A stretch of DNA of 64,000 nt, from NCBI RefSeq assembly GCF_021155765.1, contig NC_060109.1, positions 1,327,001-1,391,000 of the forward strand, in the 5' to 3' direction. Source of the stretch: Diprion similis (lineage: Eukaryota > Arthropoda > Insecta > Hymenoptera > Diprionidae). The notes below the pieces were generated by a model. That model saw only the letters and a program-made list of their open reading frames with translations. It made no database searches and had not been told where the DNA came from. Within the stretch, counting starts at the first letter, position 1, and each line of letters begins with the position of its first letter. The position numbers and the translations under genes are program-made. This document shows positions 20,437-32,624 of the stretch, piece by piece.

Positions 20437-23083
20437 CTAATCATCATCCGAGTCATTAACTTTTGCAGCTGTTGCTGCTGGTTTCTGATCATCTTTGTAA
20501 TGACGATACTCAGGTTTCAATTCCCACATATTTCTGTGCGGGTTCTTCAAGTTGTAATTACAGACTTCGTTCAAAATTTCTTTCAAGTAAACCTGTAAAT
20601 AAGTTTTTCCATGAATCATTGGAAAAGTGCAATACCCCAGTTCTCATACAATTCTTAGATGTATGCAAAAAATTTTTGCAAGTTTGCGGCGTAACTTACG
20701 ATAGGCTGCCTGGTGATTTTGGCTAGATCCTTAATATTGTAGTACTGATGTTTCTCAAATGCTGCAAACAGCATCTCCAACACCGCATCTTTGTCATCTC
20801 TCATTTTCTTGCCCTCCGCCTTCTTCTTTTCGGCATATTCAATCTGTAATAATAATGCAGATAAAATCTCTCACAATAACTAAAGACAAACAGAAAATTA
20901 AAGTTTTCAACTACACGGAGAGAAAAATCAAGCTTTGAAACGATGAACCTTCATGCTTTCGGACCTTGTAATTTTTACATGCTTTCAAAGCATGAATTTC
21001 ACGAGTTTAACCGGTGAATTCATCGTTTAAAAGCAAGACTCTATTCACGGGATAGAAGGAGGAGATCCATGCTTTAGCCGCATGGACTTCGTGGTCTAAA
21101 AGCATGGCATCTATCGTTTAAACGCTCGGAATGATTCAAGCCTCCAAACCATGAACTCCACCGCTTGAAACTGTGAATCTCGAGCGTTCCCCCTCCCTGC
21201 TCTAGCGGCTTATTAACACTCGAGACCAAGAGATTCACAGTTTAGAACCGTGAAAGTCTTGCTTTCGGACCGTGAGCTACTGCAAGCTTCTGCCCGGTGG
21301 TATTCATGGTCCTAAACGACGAGGTTCTTGCTGCAAAAGCATGAGTTTCATGCGTTTCGAGCACAACACCTTCCAAGCTTTAGAAGGTTGAATTCATTCT
21401 TTAAAAGGATGGTCTCTCCGAGCCTTCAAAGCTTGAGATGTTTCCATCGTTTCAAAGCTTGATTTTGCTCTCCGTGTACTTTTAAATCCAGTACTTACGT
21501 TGTGTTTGTGATCGGATACAGGTTTGAAATTCTGTACAACCCTGTCGAGCTGTTGAACTTGCCTCTGAGGCACTGATGCTCGTTTTATGCTTTCTAACTT
21601 AAGCTTCATATAGCAGTTGTCAGCTAAAAATGCAATTTCGATCTAGAATTAACAACACAGTCGAACATTCGAAGAATATTTTAACCTATTGAAATTTCCT
21701 GAAAATTTGCCACCAAAGTGGAGGTTCAACAATTCTGAACCACCCAAACTCACCATAAGGACGGCACTCAAGTTTCTGCACTATTCTGCCCTCCATGAAG
21801 AGTTTCTCAGTCTCTGGAACAATAGCATCCGAAGTGCTGGCAGCTGTAAAAATCATTAGAATAGACAATTTACTAGATGCATAGATTTAAGCCGCAGAAT
21901 GCGTGCTGCATTAGACTGTATCAAAAAAATTTACTGAAAATATTGTACAGGATAACGAAAAAAGGCGCCTGTTAAAATGGGAGCTCTTAATTTTAATACT
22001 AAGAAGTGCCTCAGCGCGATTTTCTACTTTCCATAAGAATAACATGGCAAAAATGATTCTTGCTCCTTGTGATTTTTATAACTAGATAACGACGCGTCGT
22101 ACAGAAAATTCAAAAACATGTTTTTGTAGGAAATTGAACGTTCTACAAAAAAGGTCTCTTGTCATTTTACGATAAATCTATTCTTTCAAAAGTTATTTGA
22201 GGTCAAACATCAACAAAGGACCTCAAATAACTTTTGAAGGAGTAGATTTATCGTAAAATGATAAGAGACCTTTTTCGTAGAACGTTCAATTTCCTACAAA
22301 AACATGTTTATGAATTTTCTGTACGACGCGTTGTTATCTAGTTATAAAAATCGCAAGGAGCAAGAACCATTTTTGCCATGTTATTCTTATGGAAAGTAGA
22401 AAATCGCGATGAGGCACTTCTTAGTATTAAAATTAAGAGCTCCCATTTTAACAGGCGCCTTTTTTGGTTATCCTGATCAATATTTTCAGTATATTTTTCA
22501 AAAAAAAAAAAAAATAGTCAATTTTTTTGATACAGTCTAGTGCTGCATTGTACTAATTTATTATTTTGAACTCTGACCAGTTCCAGGATCTAAATAATAA
22601 TAGACTGGGCGATGGTTTTTAGCAATTTTGAAAGAAGAGCATTGAGTCAAAAAAATTCTTCAAACTCACGTGTGACGTGAGAAAATACACCGAGCATTTG
22701 ACGAGTGACAGTGGTTACATCCAGCCTGTGTGCCTTTGGAATTTCTTCTTCGTCGCGTTCCTTCAGAGCTAAAACTGCTTCCGAAAGTCTTAGAGAAACT
22801 TCTGCTTTGGCCCCTGGATTTCTGTGGATAAAACAACCCTCATATTCAAGGGGAATGGTGTGGAACGATGGACCGATTGTCGTTTCTATAATCGTGAACA
22901 ACGGTCTATGCTTAATGTAACATTTTTAACCAACTTGGTGATCTTCAGCTTGCCGACTTCGATATTTCCTGGAGCCTTTTCCCACTTGTTGGCAATATAT
23001 TTAGGAACCTTGACCAGCCATACTCCTCGTCCTGCGTTGCTCAGATCTAATTCTCGGTCTGTGTGAGGCGGCGGTGCGGACAT
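20437..23083 (-). CDS. TfIIFbeta: General transcription factor IIF subunit 2 (TFIIF-beta, RAP30)
   Basis: RAP30 is the small TFIIF subunit. It binds RNA polymerase II with RAP74, helps recruit it to the promoter and steadies the pre-initiation complex. Six minus-strand exons (23083-22935, 22821-22670, 21843-21754, 21623-21499, 20843-20700, 20592-20437) join into 271 aa (human 249). The N-terminal dimerisation domain carries GVWLVKVPKYIANKW; the middle has VVQNFKPVSDHKHN. The C-terminal winged helix includes MLFAAFEKHQYYNIKDL and QPIVYLKEILNEV, then MWELKPEYRHY and an acidic tail (NDSDDD). The donor of exon 1 is a weak GTTGGT, chosen because only it keeps the frame into ITKNPGAKAEV. Introns hold a 563-bp MITE and a foldback element, both apparently tolerated. 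Confidence 0.95.
20914..21476 (+). mobile_element. 563-bp MITE, forward orientation (copy 3)
   Basis: Third nearly identical copy, flanked by TA on both sides, in the TfIIF-beta intron between exons 4 and 5. The right terminus ends 23 bp from the exon 4 donor. Confidence 0.92.
21912..22539. mobile_element. Mutator-like foldback element, complete copy (628 bp) with 9-bp target duplication
   Basis: Ends TAGACTGTATC and GATACAGTCTA, with arms of about 300 bp in inverted orientation. The 9-bp direct repeat GTGCTGCAT flanks it at 21903-21911 and 22540-22548. It lies in the TfIIF-beta intron between exons 2 and 3. Confidence 0.92.
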
Positions 23084-24429
23084 GTTACCTGAATATAAAA
23101 TATAAAATATGTTAGTTTTCCTTATCCCATTTACCCTGGTAATTATGAATCACACGTTAGTTTTTGTCTCCTTTAACCTAATTACTCATGACATATTAGG
23201 CAGCAACATCACCTATCTCAAACCTAACCAAACTGACTTTTAAAGTGGCCAGATTCGAATATTTGAACTGCTTACCTTGTTGCAAATGGTCTCAATGATT
23301 ATAAACTTTCAGTATTTAACGAGACGAAATCAAGGAAAATACTCCGTTGTATTTATTTAACTTCTGTAACTAACTGTTCAAATAGAAATATATAAAAAGA
23401 AATTGTACATAGATACAGTTTTGCTTCTGACAGCCTGTTGCAATCGTAGTATTCGGAGTGTATGTAGTTGCAATAGTTCAACGGAATGCTTCAGCGAAAT
23501 TCTGGGGAAATTTATTCTTTAGGTTTGGCAGCACTGAGAACGGCTTACCCAGAAGGCTTTCACACAGTTTCGAATTTCGCGGTTTTATTAAGAATTGTTC
23601 CCTGGACATATCATGCGCATTTGTGACTAAAAAAAAAAAAAAAATACAAAAATTAATCGGGGTGTGTACAGTTCTTATGATTGATTACACAGCGTTGACT
23701 GTAGATATATTTAAGACTTACAGTCCTGGGTTATTTTTCGTAAAAATTGTAATTAAGAAATATTATGCAAGTGTTTGAATGAATATAAAAATGGATAATG
23801 AAATGAATTTCTGCGCTATCTCCTTCTACAACTTCACTACGTTCTTCTGGTCTACTTTCGGAAGGCAAATTTGCCTTTTGAGCACTGGTGCTTATAAAAA
23901 GTAGACAAAATTCTCGTTTTTGACAGGAGGTAGCACAGAATTTATCATGTGCGCAATTAGGGACTTCTTGACTCGTGTGCATTTTACGTTCGCCTGCGGC
24001 AGGTGCGGCACTTTAATGGTCAAGAAATCCCTGGTTTATTCGCGCATGCCACGAAAATAACTATTATCGTAAGGTTCGTTGTAAATTAACTGGAATAGAG
24101 AATAAGGTCTTGCGAATTTATTTTGCACATTGATGAGGTGTTAACATAGTCTTTCAATAATGAAAATTTTTGGGAATGTGCCGGAAAATGCTTGAAAAAA
24201 TTAATTTTAGCTTCTGCGTAATATTGACATGTTTGTCAAACCATATTTTCTTCCTCAATTGTACAAATACTCAACATTGAACATATTCAATTCATGGTTC
24301 TTCGAGATGCTGCGACGCGTCAAAATCTTGTTCTTACAAAAGAAATTTTGAAATGCTACTAATTTTTTTCTGGCCGTCCGTTCCCTACGTTGAGGATTGG
24401 AATCTGTTAATGTTTTGGTCAAAAAGGTG
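23084..24429. other. Upstream flank of TfIIF-beta up to the satellite
   Basis: 1.3 kb in which I see no gene. The promoter of TfIIF-beta should lie at its left end; no TATA box is obvious. A small GC-richer patch at about 23900-24060 is unexplained. Confidence 0.5.
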
Positions 24430-27400
24430 CGGCTTTGGATTTTTTGCGAAAATTTCGACGATTCTGAAAAGTGCTGCAATAAATTCTTTCAGGCACTATT
24501 CCGACGTAATTTTGCAAGAGGAATAGATTAATCGCAGTCCCGATACGCTGCGAGCAACACCTGCAAAGTTACAGCCGAAAAACTGCAGATTTTCATCGAC
24601 ATTTCTCTGCTGCTGGTCCTAGGCTATTTTTCATGTGTTTTCTGAGTTCCTGGGCGTCGAATTAGTCTAAAAAGCGTCATACGGATCGATTCCCAGACAA
24701 AAGATTTTTCGGCCAAAAAAAATCCAAGGCTAACCCCTTTGCATTTTTGGCGAAAATTTCGACGACTTTGAAAAGTGCTGCAATTAATTCTTTAGGGTAC
24801 TATTCCGACGTGATTTTGCGAGAGGAATCGATTAATCGCAGTCCCGATACGCTGCGAGCAACACCTGCAAAGTTACAGCCGAAAAACTGCAGATTTTCAT
24901 CGTCATTTCTCTGCTGCTGGTCCGAGGCTATTTTTCATGTGTTTTCTGAGTTCCTCGGCGTCGAATTAGTCTAAAAAGCGTCATACGGATCGATTCCCAG
25001 ACAAAAGATTTTTCGGCCAAAAAAAATCCAAGGCTAACCCCTTTGCATTTTTGGCGAAAATTTCGACGACTTTGGAAAGTGCTGCAATTAATTCTTTAGG
25101 GTATTATTTCGACGTGATTTTGCGAGAGGAATCGATTAATCGCAGTCCCGATACGCTGCGAGCAACACCTGCCAAGTTGCAGCCGAAAAACTGCAGATTT
25201 TCATCGTCATTTCTCTGCTGCTGGTCCTAGGCTATTTTTCATGTGTTTTCTGAGTTTCTGGGCGTCGAATTAGTCTAAAAAGCGTCATACGGATCGATTC
25301 CCAGACAAAAGATTTTTCGGCCAGAAAAAATCCAAGGCTAACCCCTTTGCATTTTTGGCGAAAATTTCGACGACTTTGAAAAGTGCTGCAATTAATTCTT
25401 CAGGGTACTATTCCGACGTGATTTTGCGAGAGGAATCGATTAATCGCAGTCCCGATACGCTGCGAGCAACACCTGCCAAGTTACAGCCGAAAAACTGCAG
25501 ATTTTCATCGTCATTTCTCTGCTGCTGGTCCTAGGCTATTTTTCATGTGTTTTCTGAGTTTCTGGGCGTCGAATAAGTCTAAAAAGCGTCATACGGATCG
25601 ATTCCCAGACAAAAGATTTTTCGGCCAAAAAAAATCCAAGGCATTTTTGGCGAAAATTTCGACGACTTTGAAAAGTGCTGCGATTAATTCTTTAGGGTAC
25701 TATTCCGACGTGATTTTGCGAGAGGAATCGATTAATCGCAGTCCCGATACGCTGCGAGCAACACCTGCAAAGCTACAGCCGAAAAACTGCAGATTTTCAT
25801 CGTCATTTCTCTGCTGCTGGTCCTAGGCTATTTTTCATGTGTTTTCTGAGTTCCTGGGCGTCGAATCAGTCTAAAGAGCGTCATACCGATCGATTCCCAG
25901 ACAAAAGATTATTCGGCCAAAAAAAATCCAAGGCTAACCCCTTTGCATTTTTGGCGAAAATTTCGACGACTTTGAAAAGTGCTGCAAATAATTCTTTAGG
26001 GTACTATTCCGACGTGATTTTGCGAGAGGAATCGATTAATCGCAGTCCCGATACGCTGCGAGCAACACCTGCAAAGTTACAGCCGAAAAACTGCAGATTT
26101 TCATCGTCATTTCTCTGCTGCTGGTCCTAGGCTATTTTTCATGTGTTTTCTGAGTTCCTGGGCGTCGAATTAGTCTAAAAAGCGTCATACGGATCGATTC
26201 CCAGACAAAAGATTTTTCGGCCAGAAAAAATCCAAGGCTAACCCCTTTGCATTTTTGGCGAAAATTTCGACGACTCTGAAAAGTGCTGCAATTATTTCTT
26301 TAGGGTACTATTCCGACGTGATTTTGCGAGAGAAATCGATTAATCGCAGTCCCGATACGCTGCGAGCAACACCTGCAAAGTTACAGCCGAAAAACTGCAG
26401 ATTTTCATCGTCATTTCTCTGCTGCTGGTCCTAGGCTATTTTTCATGTGTTTTCTGAGTTCCTGATCGTCGAATTAGTCTAAAAAAAGTCATACGGATCG
26501 ATTCCCAGACAAAAGATTTTTCGGCTAAAAAAAATCCAAGGCTAACCCCTTTGCATTTTTGGCGAAAATTTCGACGACTTTGAAAAGTGCTGCAATTATT
26601 TCTTTGGGGTACTATTTTGACGTGATTTTGCGAGAGGAATCGATTAATCGCAGTCCCGATACGCTGCGTGCAACACCTGCAAAGTTACAGCCGAAAAACT
26701 GCAGATTTTCATCGTCATTTCTCTGCAGCTGGTCCTAGGCTATTTTTCATGTGTTTTCTGAGTTCCTGGGCGTCGAATTAGTCCAAAAAGCGTCACACGG
26801 ATCGATTTCCAGACAAAAGATTTTTCGACCAAAAAAAATCCAAGGCTAACCCCTTTGCGTTTTTGCCGAAAATTTCGACGACTTTGAAAAGTGCTGCAAA
26901 TAATTCTTTAGGGTACTATTCCGACGTGATTTTGCGAGAGAAATCGATTAATCGCAGTCCCGATACGCTGCGAGCAACACCTGCAAAGTTACAGCCGAAA
27001 AACTGCAGATTTTCATCGTCATTTCTCTGCTGCTGGTCCTAGGCTATTTTTCATGTGTTTTCTGAGTTCCTGGGCGTCGAATTAGTCTAGAAAGCGTCAT
27101 ACGGATCGATTCCCAGACAAAAGATTTTTCGGCCAAAAAAAATCCAAGGCTAACCCCTTTGCATTTTTGGCGAAAATTTCGACGACTCTGAAAAGTGCTG
27201 CAATTATTTCTTTAGGGTACTATTCCGACGTGATTCTGCGAGAGGAATCGATTAATCGCAGTCCCGATACGCTGCGAGCAACACCTGCAAAGTTACAGCC
27301 GAAAAACTGCAGATTTTCATCGTCATTTCTCTGCTGCTGGTCCTAGGCTATTTTTCATGTGTTTTCTGAGTTCCTGGGCGTCGAATTAGTCTACAAAGCG

Positions 27401-28637
27401 TCATACGGATCGATTCCCAGCCAAAGATTTTTCGGCCAAAAAAAATCCAAGGCTAACCCCTTTGCATTTTTGGCGAAAATTTCGACGACTTTGAAAAGTG
27501 CTGCAATTAATTCTTTAGGGTACTATTTCGACGTGATTTTGCGAGAGGAATCGATTAATCGCAGTCCCGATACGCTGCGAGCAACACCTGCAAAGTTACA
27601 GCCGAAAAACTGCAGATTTTCATTGTCATTTCTCTGCTGCTGGTCCCAGGCTATTTCATGTGTTTTCTGAGTTCCTGGGCGTCGAATTAGTCTAAAAAGC
27701 GTCATACGGATCGATTCCCAGACAAAAGATTTTTCGGCCAAAAAAAATCCAAGGCTAACCCCTTTGCATTTTTGGCGAAAATTTCGACGACTTTGAAAAG
27801 TGCTGCAATTATTTCTTTAGGGTACTATTTCGACGTGATTTTGCGAGAGGAATCGATTAATCGCAGTCCCGATACGCTGCGAGCAACACCTGCAAAGTTA
27901 CAGCCGAAAAACTGCATATTTTCATCGTCATTTCTCTGCTGCTGGTCCTAGGCTATTTTTCATGTGTTTTCTGAGTTCCTGGGCGTCGAATTAGTCTAAA
28001 AAGCGTCATACGGATCGATTCCCAGACAAAAGATTTTTCGGCCAAAAAAAATCCAAGGCTAACCCCTTTGCATTTTTGGCGAAAATTTCGACGACTTTGA
28101 AAAGTGCTGCAATTAATTCTTCAGGGTACTATTCCGACGTGATTTTGCGAGAGAAATCGATTAATCGCAGTCCCGATACGCTGCGAGCAACACCTGCAAA
28201 GTTACAGCCGAAAAACTGCAGATTTTCATCGTCATTTCTCTGCTGCTGGTCCGAGGCTATTTTTCATGTGTTTTCTGAGTTCCTGGGCGTCGAATTAGTC
28301 TAAAAAGCGTCATACGGATCGATTCCCAGACAAAAGATTTTTCGGCCAAAAAAAATCCAAAGCTAACCCCTTTGCATTTTTGGCGAAAATTTCGACGACT
28401 TTGAAAAGTGCCGCAATTAATTCTTTAGGGTACTATCCCGACGTGATTTTGCGAAAGGAATCGATTATTCGCAGTCCCGATACGCTGCGAGCAACACCTG
28501 CAAAGTTACAGCCGGAAAACTGCAGATTTTCATCGTCATTTCTCTGCTGCTGGTCCTAGGCTATTTTTCATGTGTTTTCTGAGTTCCTGGGCGTCGAATT
28601 AGTCTAAAAAGCGTTACACTATTCGATTTTCACACAA
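24430..28637. repeat. Satellite array, 304-bp unit, about 14 copies
   Basis: The marker GCAGTCCCGATACGCTGCG recurs with spacing 304 in most intervals (once 292, once 303, once 302). Units differ by only a few bases inside the array. The first unit is more diverged, and the last decays after 28613, as expected at array edges. The 292 spacing reflects loss of CTAACCCCTTTG near 25640. Frames that look like proteins of about 75-100 aa repeat with the unit, but 304 is not a multiple of three and they end at unit joints, so I take them as non-coding. Confidence 0.96.
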
Positions 28638-29094
28638 AAGTTGTCATAGATGACCTCCCTTGTTACAACTTCTCCTGTGAAAGGCTTTCGCTCATCGTCA
28701 GAGTGAGGAGGTGGCAAATATGCACGCGAACTGAGTGGATATATCTCTAATTGACCACGATAATATCAATGGTGAGGTTCACGCATAAAGCTGACTGCTT
28801 TATTAGGTAAAAATCTAAAGTCACTAAGAATAAAGTCTCATCCGAGGTTATATCGATAAAAGTGTTCTATATTATTTGTATAGTAGTTTTACTTCCTATA
28901 TCGAGATGAAATAATTTAATAAATAATCACGTCTTGTTGAAATACACCGATTTACTGCTTTTATCGCCTACATACGCAAAATGTAATTTGTGAATATTAA
29001 AAAAAAAAGAAAAATGTATGTGATTATTTTGAATCGAATCTGCGAGCAATCTCAAAATGGATTTTTAATTCTAACCACTGACCTAATGTTCTAT

Positions 29095-29244
29095 TTATAG
29101 CGGACTCCATTGAAATCCAATGTGGAACACTGAACTCAACCCGAGCGGAACTAGACGAACCCGAGAACGGAATTCAGATGTAGGAATGCAGACGATGACC
29201 AAAATCACAGACAACACAAATATCCTAGAAAATCCAAACGCCAT
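29095..29244 (-). CDS. Possible short secreted peptide (49 aa)
   Basis: I do not recognise it. The frame starts MAFGFSRIFVLSVILVIVC, a good signal-peptide shape with a likely cut after the following IPTSE region, and leaves a basic tail of about 28 residues without cysteine. Upstream on the same strand the frame stays open to 29307 with no better start. The only support is the hydrophobic leader in a decayed duplicated block, so chance is quite possible. Confidence 0.25.
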   Translation of the reverse strand: MAFGFSRIFVLSVILVIVCIPTSEFRSRVRLVPLGLSSVFHIGFQWSPL

Positions 29245-30169
29245 TCTATCATAAATCACAAAACACAGAGGATGACAAGACAGCAGAACCAAGTTCAACA
29301 AATCCAAGCTACCCGATCGGCAGAGGATACTATTAGACCTCGGACTAAAATCTGGAAATGACTTACGACTTACTTACAAACTATCCGGAAGGGGAGTAAA
29401 TTTTGACACAAGAATACAAATAAAAAATACAGTCAAATAGTGAAATTATATTTTAAGAAAAATTGTCAATACAGAAATATTGATGTATAGTATATTTATA
29501 ATTTAAAAAATTTTATTAATTTAAAATTAATTAATAAAAGGGCACGCTTTGCCGCCTGGTCCCAATTATAAATAGAGCTATCATCCCTCCATCAACCACC
29601 GTATTCCGTAATAGTTTATGTCATCATCCCGGTCTCGAGGTATTCGGTTGCTCGCATCAACCCCGCGGCTTCACGCCTTTTGTCAGCTCACTTGTACCTC
29701 CGGTTAGCTGTTTGCTCAATATAAGTTAACCCCAGACGGAGTAAAATTTCCTGTAACACATAACATCTCGAACTTGAAACACAAATTTAGAAATCAATTA
29801 TTAGCATTGGAATCGAAACTTTACAACCTATAATAATTTCTCTTTTTTGCATGCTTGTATTGAAGTTAGGAAATCAATTATCACTCGCTCTTGAATGACT
29901 GATTGTCAGAAACACCTTTTTCTTTTCAGTTTTAGCGCAAAAATTTTACTTGAAATTCAAAGTACTAATGTGAGATTTTTCAACAACTCCAAGCAGCTCG
30001 ATCGACAGAGGATACTATTAAAAGTAAAATCCTGAAAATAACTTACCACTAACTTGCAGACTATTTTACGGTAAGAAAAACAAATTTCAAATTAAAATAT
30101 GAATCAAATATAGTTTGGAGTGAAAAATATAATTTATTCATCAAGTTTTTATGATCAATTAGCGGAGTC

Positions 30170-30545
30170 ATATATCTGGCACATTTTCTCCGGGACCTTT
30201 CATGCGGGGTCCTCCTAGTCCTCGAAGCGGCTCTTCTGGCTCCACTTTCCCTCAGTCGTCCAACGGATGCCGAAAAAGTCGAGGTATAAACTCATCGTTC
30301 AACGTGCCGACAGTCTCTATAAACCATTCGAAATATTCATTGCAATGACACATCATCTCGGACCGTCGCCTTTTAAAGTCGTCGATATTCACCCATCCTA
30401 GGCTTTACATGACGCGTTGTAACATAATAACAAATAATCAGATGCAGGCTGAACACTTCACAAATAATTCAAAAACAATGATTCAGGGAACATCATTACA
30501 ATAAATTAGAACTAGAAACTCGTAAAAGACTGTTAGGACTGGTCA
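30170..30545 (-). repeat. Diverged repeat, counterpart of 34800-35160
   Basis: See its partner. In this copy the minus-strand frame is interrupted soon after the PLDD region, so it is not called a gene. Confidence 0.55.
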
Positions 30546-31420
30546 AATTTTTCTTTTGCACAACTAAATAAATATAATACAACAGAATCAGAAACTCGTG
30601 AAGAAATTCAAATCCAAGCACATTTATACAAACAAGGTGAAAACATTGAATATTTAGAGAAATCCCAGATAATTCAAGAGACATCTTTCTTTTAAACACG
30701 TCTCGAATTCACTCGAAGGAATTCGAAATTCAAGTTATAATAAAAATCTTTGAGACAAACCCTTATATAAACTCAGAGACCCAATCCTCTGGTCAAATTT
30801 TCCACCAATTGTATCTCAAGCCAGAAAGAACTAACCAATAATCGAAGACTGATCTTTTCTACTTTAGACTTTTAAGAATAAGCCTCTAAGAGGATTTTTG
30901 GAAATTCAAATTATTTTCTAAGTCACAGTTATTTTTATGACGCGAGAAACTAAACCGATCCGGCTGGAAGGAATCTTGAAACACGTTTTTCTCGAAACTA
31001 CTTTTTTCGATACATCAAGTTTCTCCCAAAAATCGACAAACGCCTTTGCGGAACATTAAAATAAACCGTATAGGATATTATGAAATTTACGTGTTACGAG
31101 ACTATCTGCGTCACTCGAATAGGACGAAAATTTATCGATACCGCTAGCTATAAATCGAAATGAGTCGATGAATCTCAATTGCATCATCGTTCCATCGACT
31201 CGGCTCGTGAAGGATATTTATTTGTCCTTCAATTTCACCGGTAAAATCCAAGCCAAACATTTGATCAAAAAGTGCGAATCGTAATCGGATAAATTGTGAA
31301 AAATTATCGGAATCGTACGAGTCTCTCTGAAATTCAGACTAAATTCTTTTTTTTTCAGTTTTATTTAGTATTATTTTACATACATGTAAGTGAATTTCTA
31401 AGAAATTTAAAGAGAAAAAG

Positions 31421-31689
31421 ATTTATTATGTGTAAGATTGTTTGAAGACTGTGTCTTGATTTATTGAATTTCATTCTAATATTATTGATTGATTGATCCC
31501 TGCTTCAGGATCTTGTGGTAAGTTGAAAGTAACAGTTTTATTTTTAAATTCATTTGTTTCTACTTCCGATGTTTTGCACTTCAATTTCTGAATTTGTTTC
31601 ATGATCAATATTGTTTCCATGAGGTTATTTGTTCAAATGTAATAATAAATTTGTAACCGAGTCCCAGATTGAACCTGAAAACCGTATGC
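31421..31689. repeat. Diverged direct repeat, left copy
   Basis: Pairs with 32357-32624 at an offset of about 937 bp; shared blocks include GAGTCCCAGATTGAACCT and CAATTTCTGAATTT. On the minus strand both copies read the same short protein-like stretch (NKTV-F-LPQ-PEA), though this copy has a stop soon after. Confidence 0.75.
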
Positions 31690-32356
31690 ACTAGCTGCAA
31701 ATTGGGTGTAAGACATAACTAAAATAAAAATTCTATTCCCATAAGTGCAACCAACGTTTCTAATAACGTTCTGACCGTATTGAAAAATTTGCAAACTTTG
31801 CACCAAGCTTCTTCTTAAGATTTTCTGATTTTTTATTTATCTATAAACGAATTGATAGATAATACATGATTGATTGATGTCTGACTCGTTACTTCTCTAT
31901 CTTAAGTATTTAATACAGCTGCTTTCTCCGCTGGAAACATTATATTTTCATGATTTTATTATTGTACAGTGAATGAAATGTATCTTAATTGGGTATAGAC
32001 AAGAATCCTGGAAGTTGATATAATAGTGTCTGATATTCAATATTTGTGATTATTATGTGATATAGACATGAATTAAGCTGAGTAATGTATTGATATAAAC
32101 AAAACTTATTGTTCTACGAACAGTACATGGATATATACGGTTTGAAATATTGAAATATGAAATGCATTGGTTCTCTGAAATTTATGGATCGTCTATGACG
32201 TGAAAGATTAATTAAGTGTTTGATTTTGTATTTTTGGTTGTTTATTTACTTCATATCGTATCTAAATGTTTTTGTGTGTTGGACTTTATTTCCTTCCTGA
32301 TGTAGTCTGTGGGTCAGTAGTAAGTTATTTTCAGGTGTTGGTATCAAGAAAAAAAG

Positions 32357-32624
32357 GTTTATTATATGTAAGGTCGTTTCCCAGCTGTGTCTTGATGTAT
32401 CGAATTTCGTTTTAATATTCCTGATTGATTCCTGGCTTCCGGATTTTGTGGTAAGTCGAAAGGAACAGTTTTATTTTTTGAGTTACTTGTTTCTGTCTTT
32501 AACGTTTGCATTTCAATTTCTGAATTTCTTTCTTGACCTCTATTGTTTCCGCGAGATTTGTCGCTCAAATGTAGTATCTAATAAATTTGTAACTGAGTCC
32601 CAGATTGAACCTAAAAACCATAAG
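32357..32624. repeat. Diverged direct repeat, right copy
   Basis: Counterpart of 31421-31689. It overlaps the decayed tail of the polymerase pseudogene at 32540-33612. Confidence 0.75.

Larger units (their letters stand above)
28638..32539. other. Repeat-rich block of diverged duplications
   Basis: No gene is supported except the small frame at 29095-29244. Pieces recur: a block near 29300-29400 resembles 29990-30065 (shared GGCAGAGGATACTATTA or CGACAGAGGATACTATTA), 30170-30545 resembles 34800-35160, and 31421-31689 resembles 32357-32624. Strong minus-strand GTAAGT donors recur at matching places in the first pair. This suggests an old duplicated gene or element now decayed. Confidence 0.5.

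Noticed and set aside
23458-23778. 106-codon plus-strand frame upstream of TfIIF-beta
   Set aside because: Passes through a poly(A) run, has no motif, and no promoter or splice context.
24747-28303. Repeated protein-like frames of about 75-100 aa (AKISTTLKSAAIN...)
   Set aside because: They are translations of the 304-bp satellite; the unit length is not a multiple of three and each frame stops at the unit boundary.
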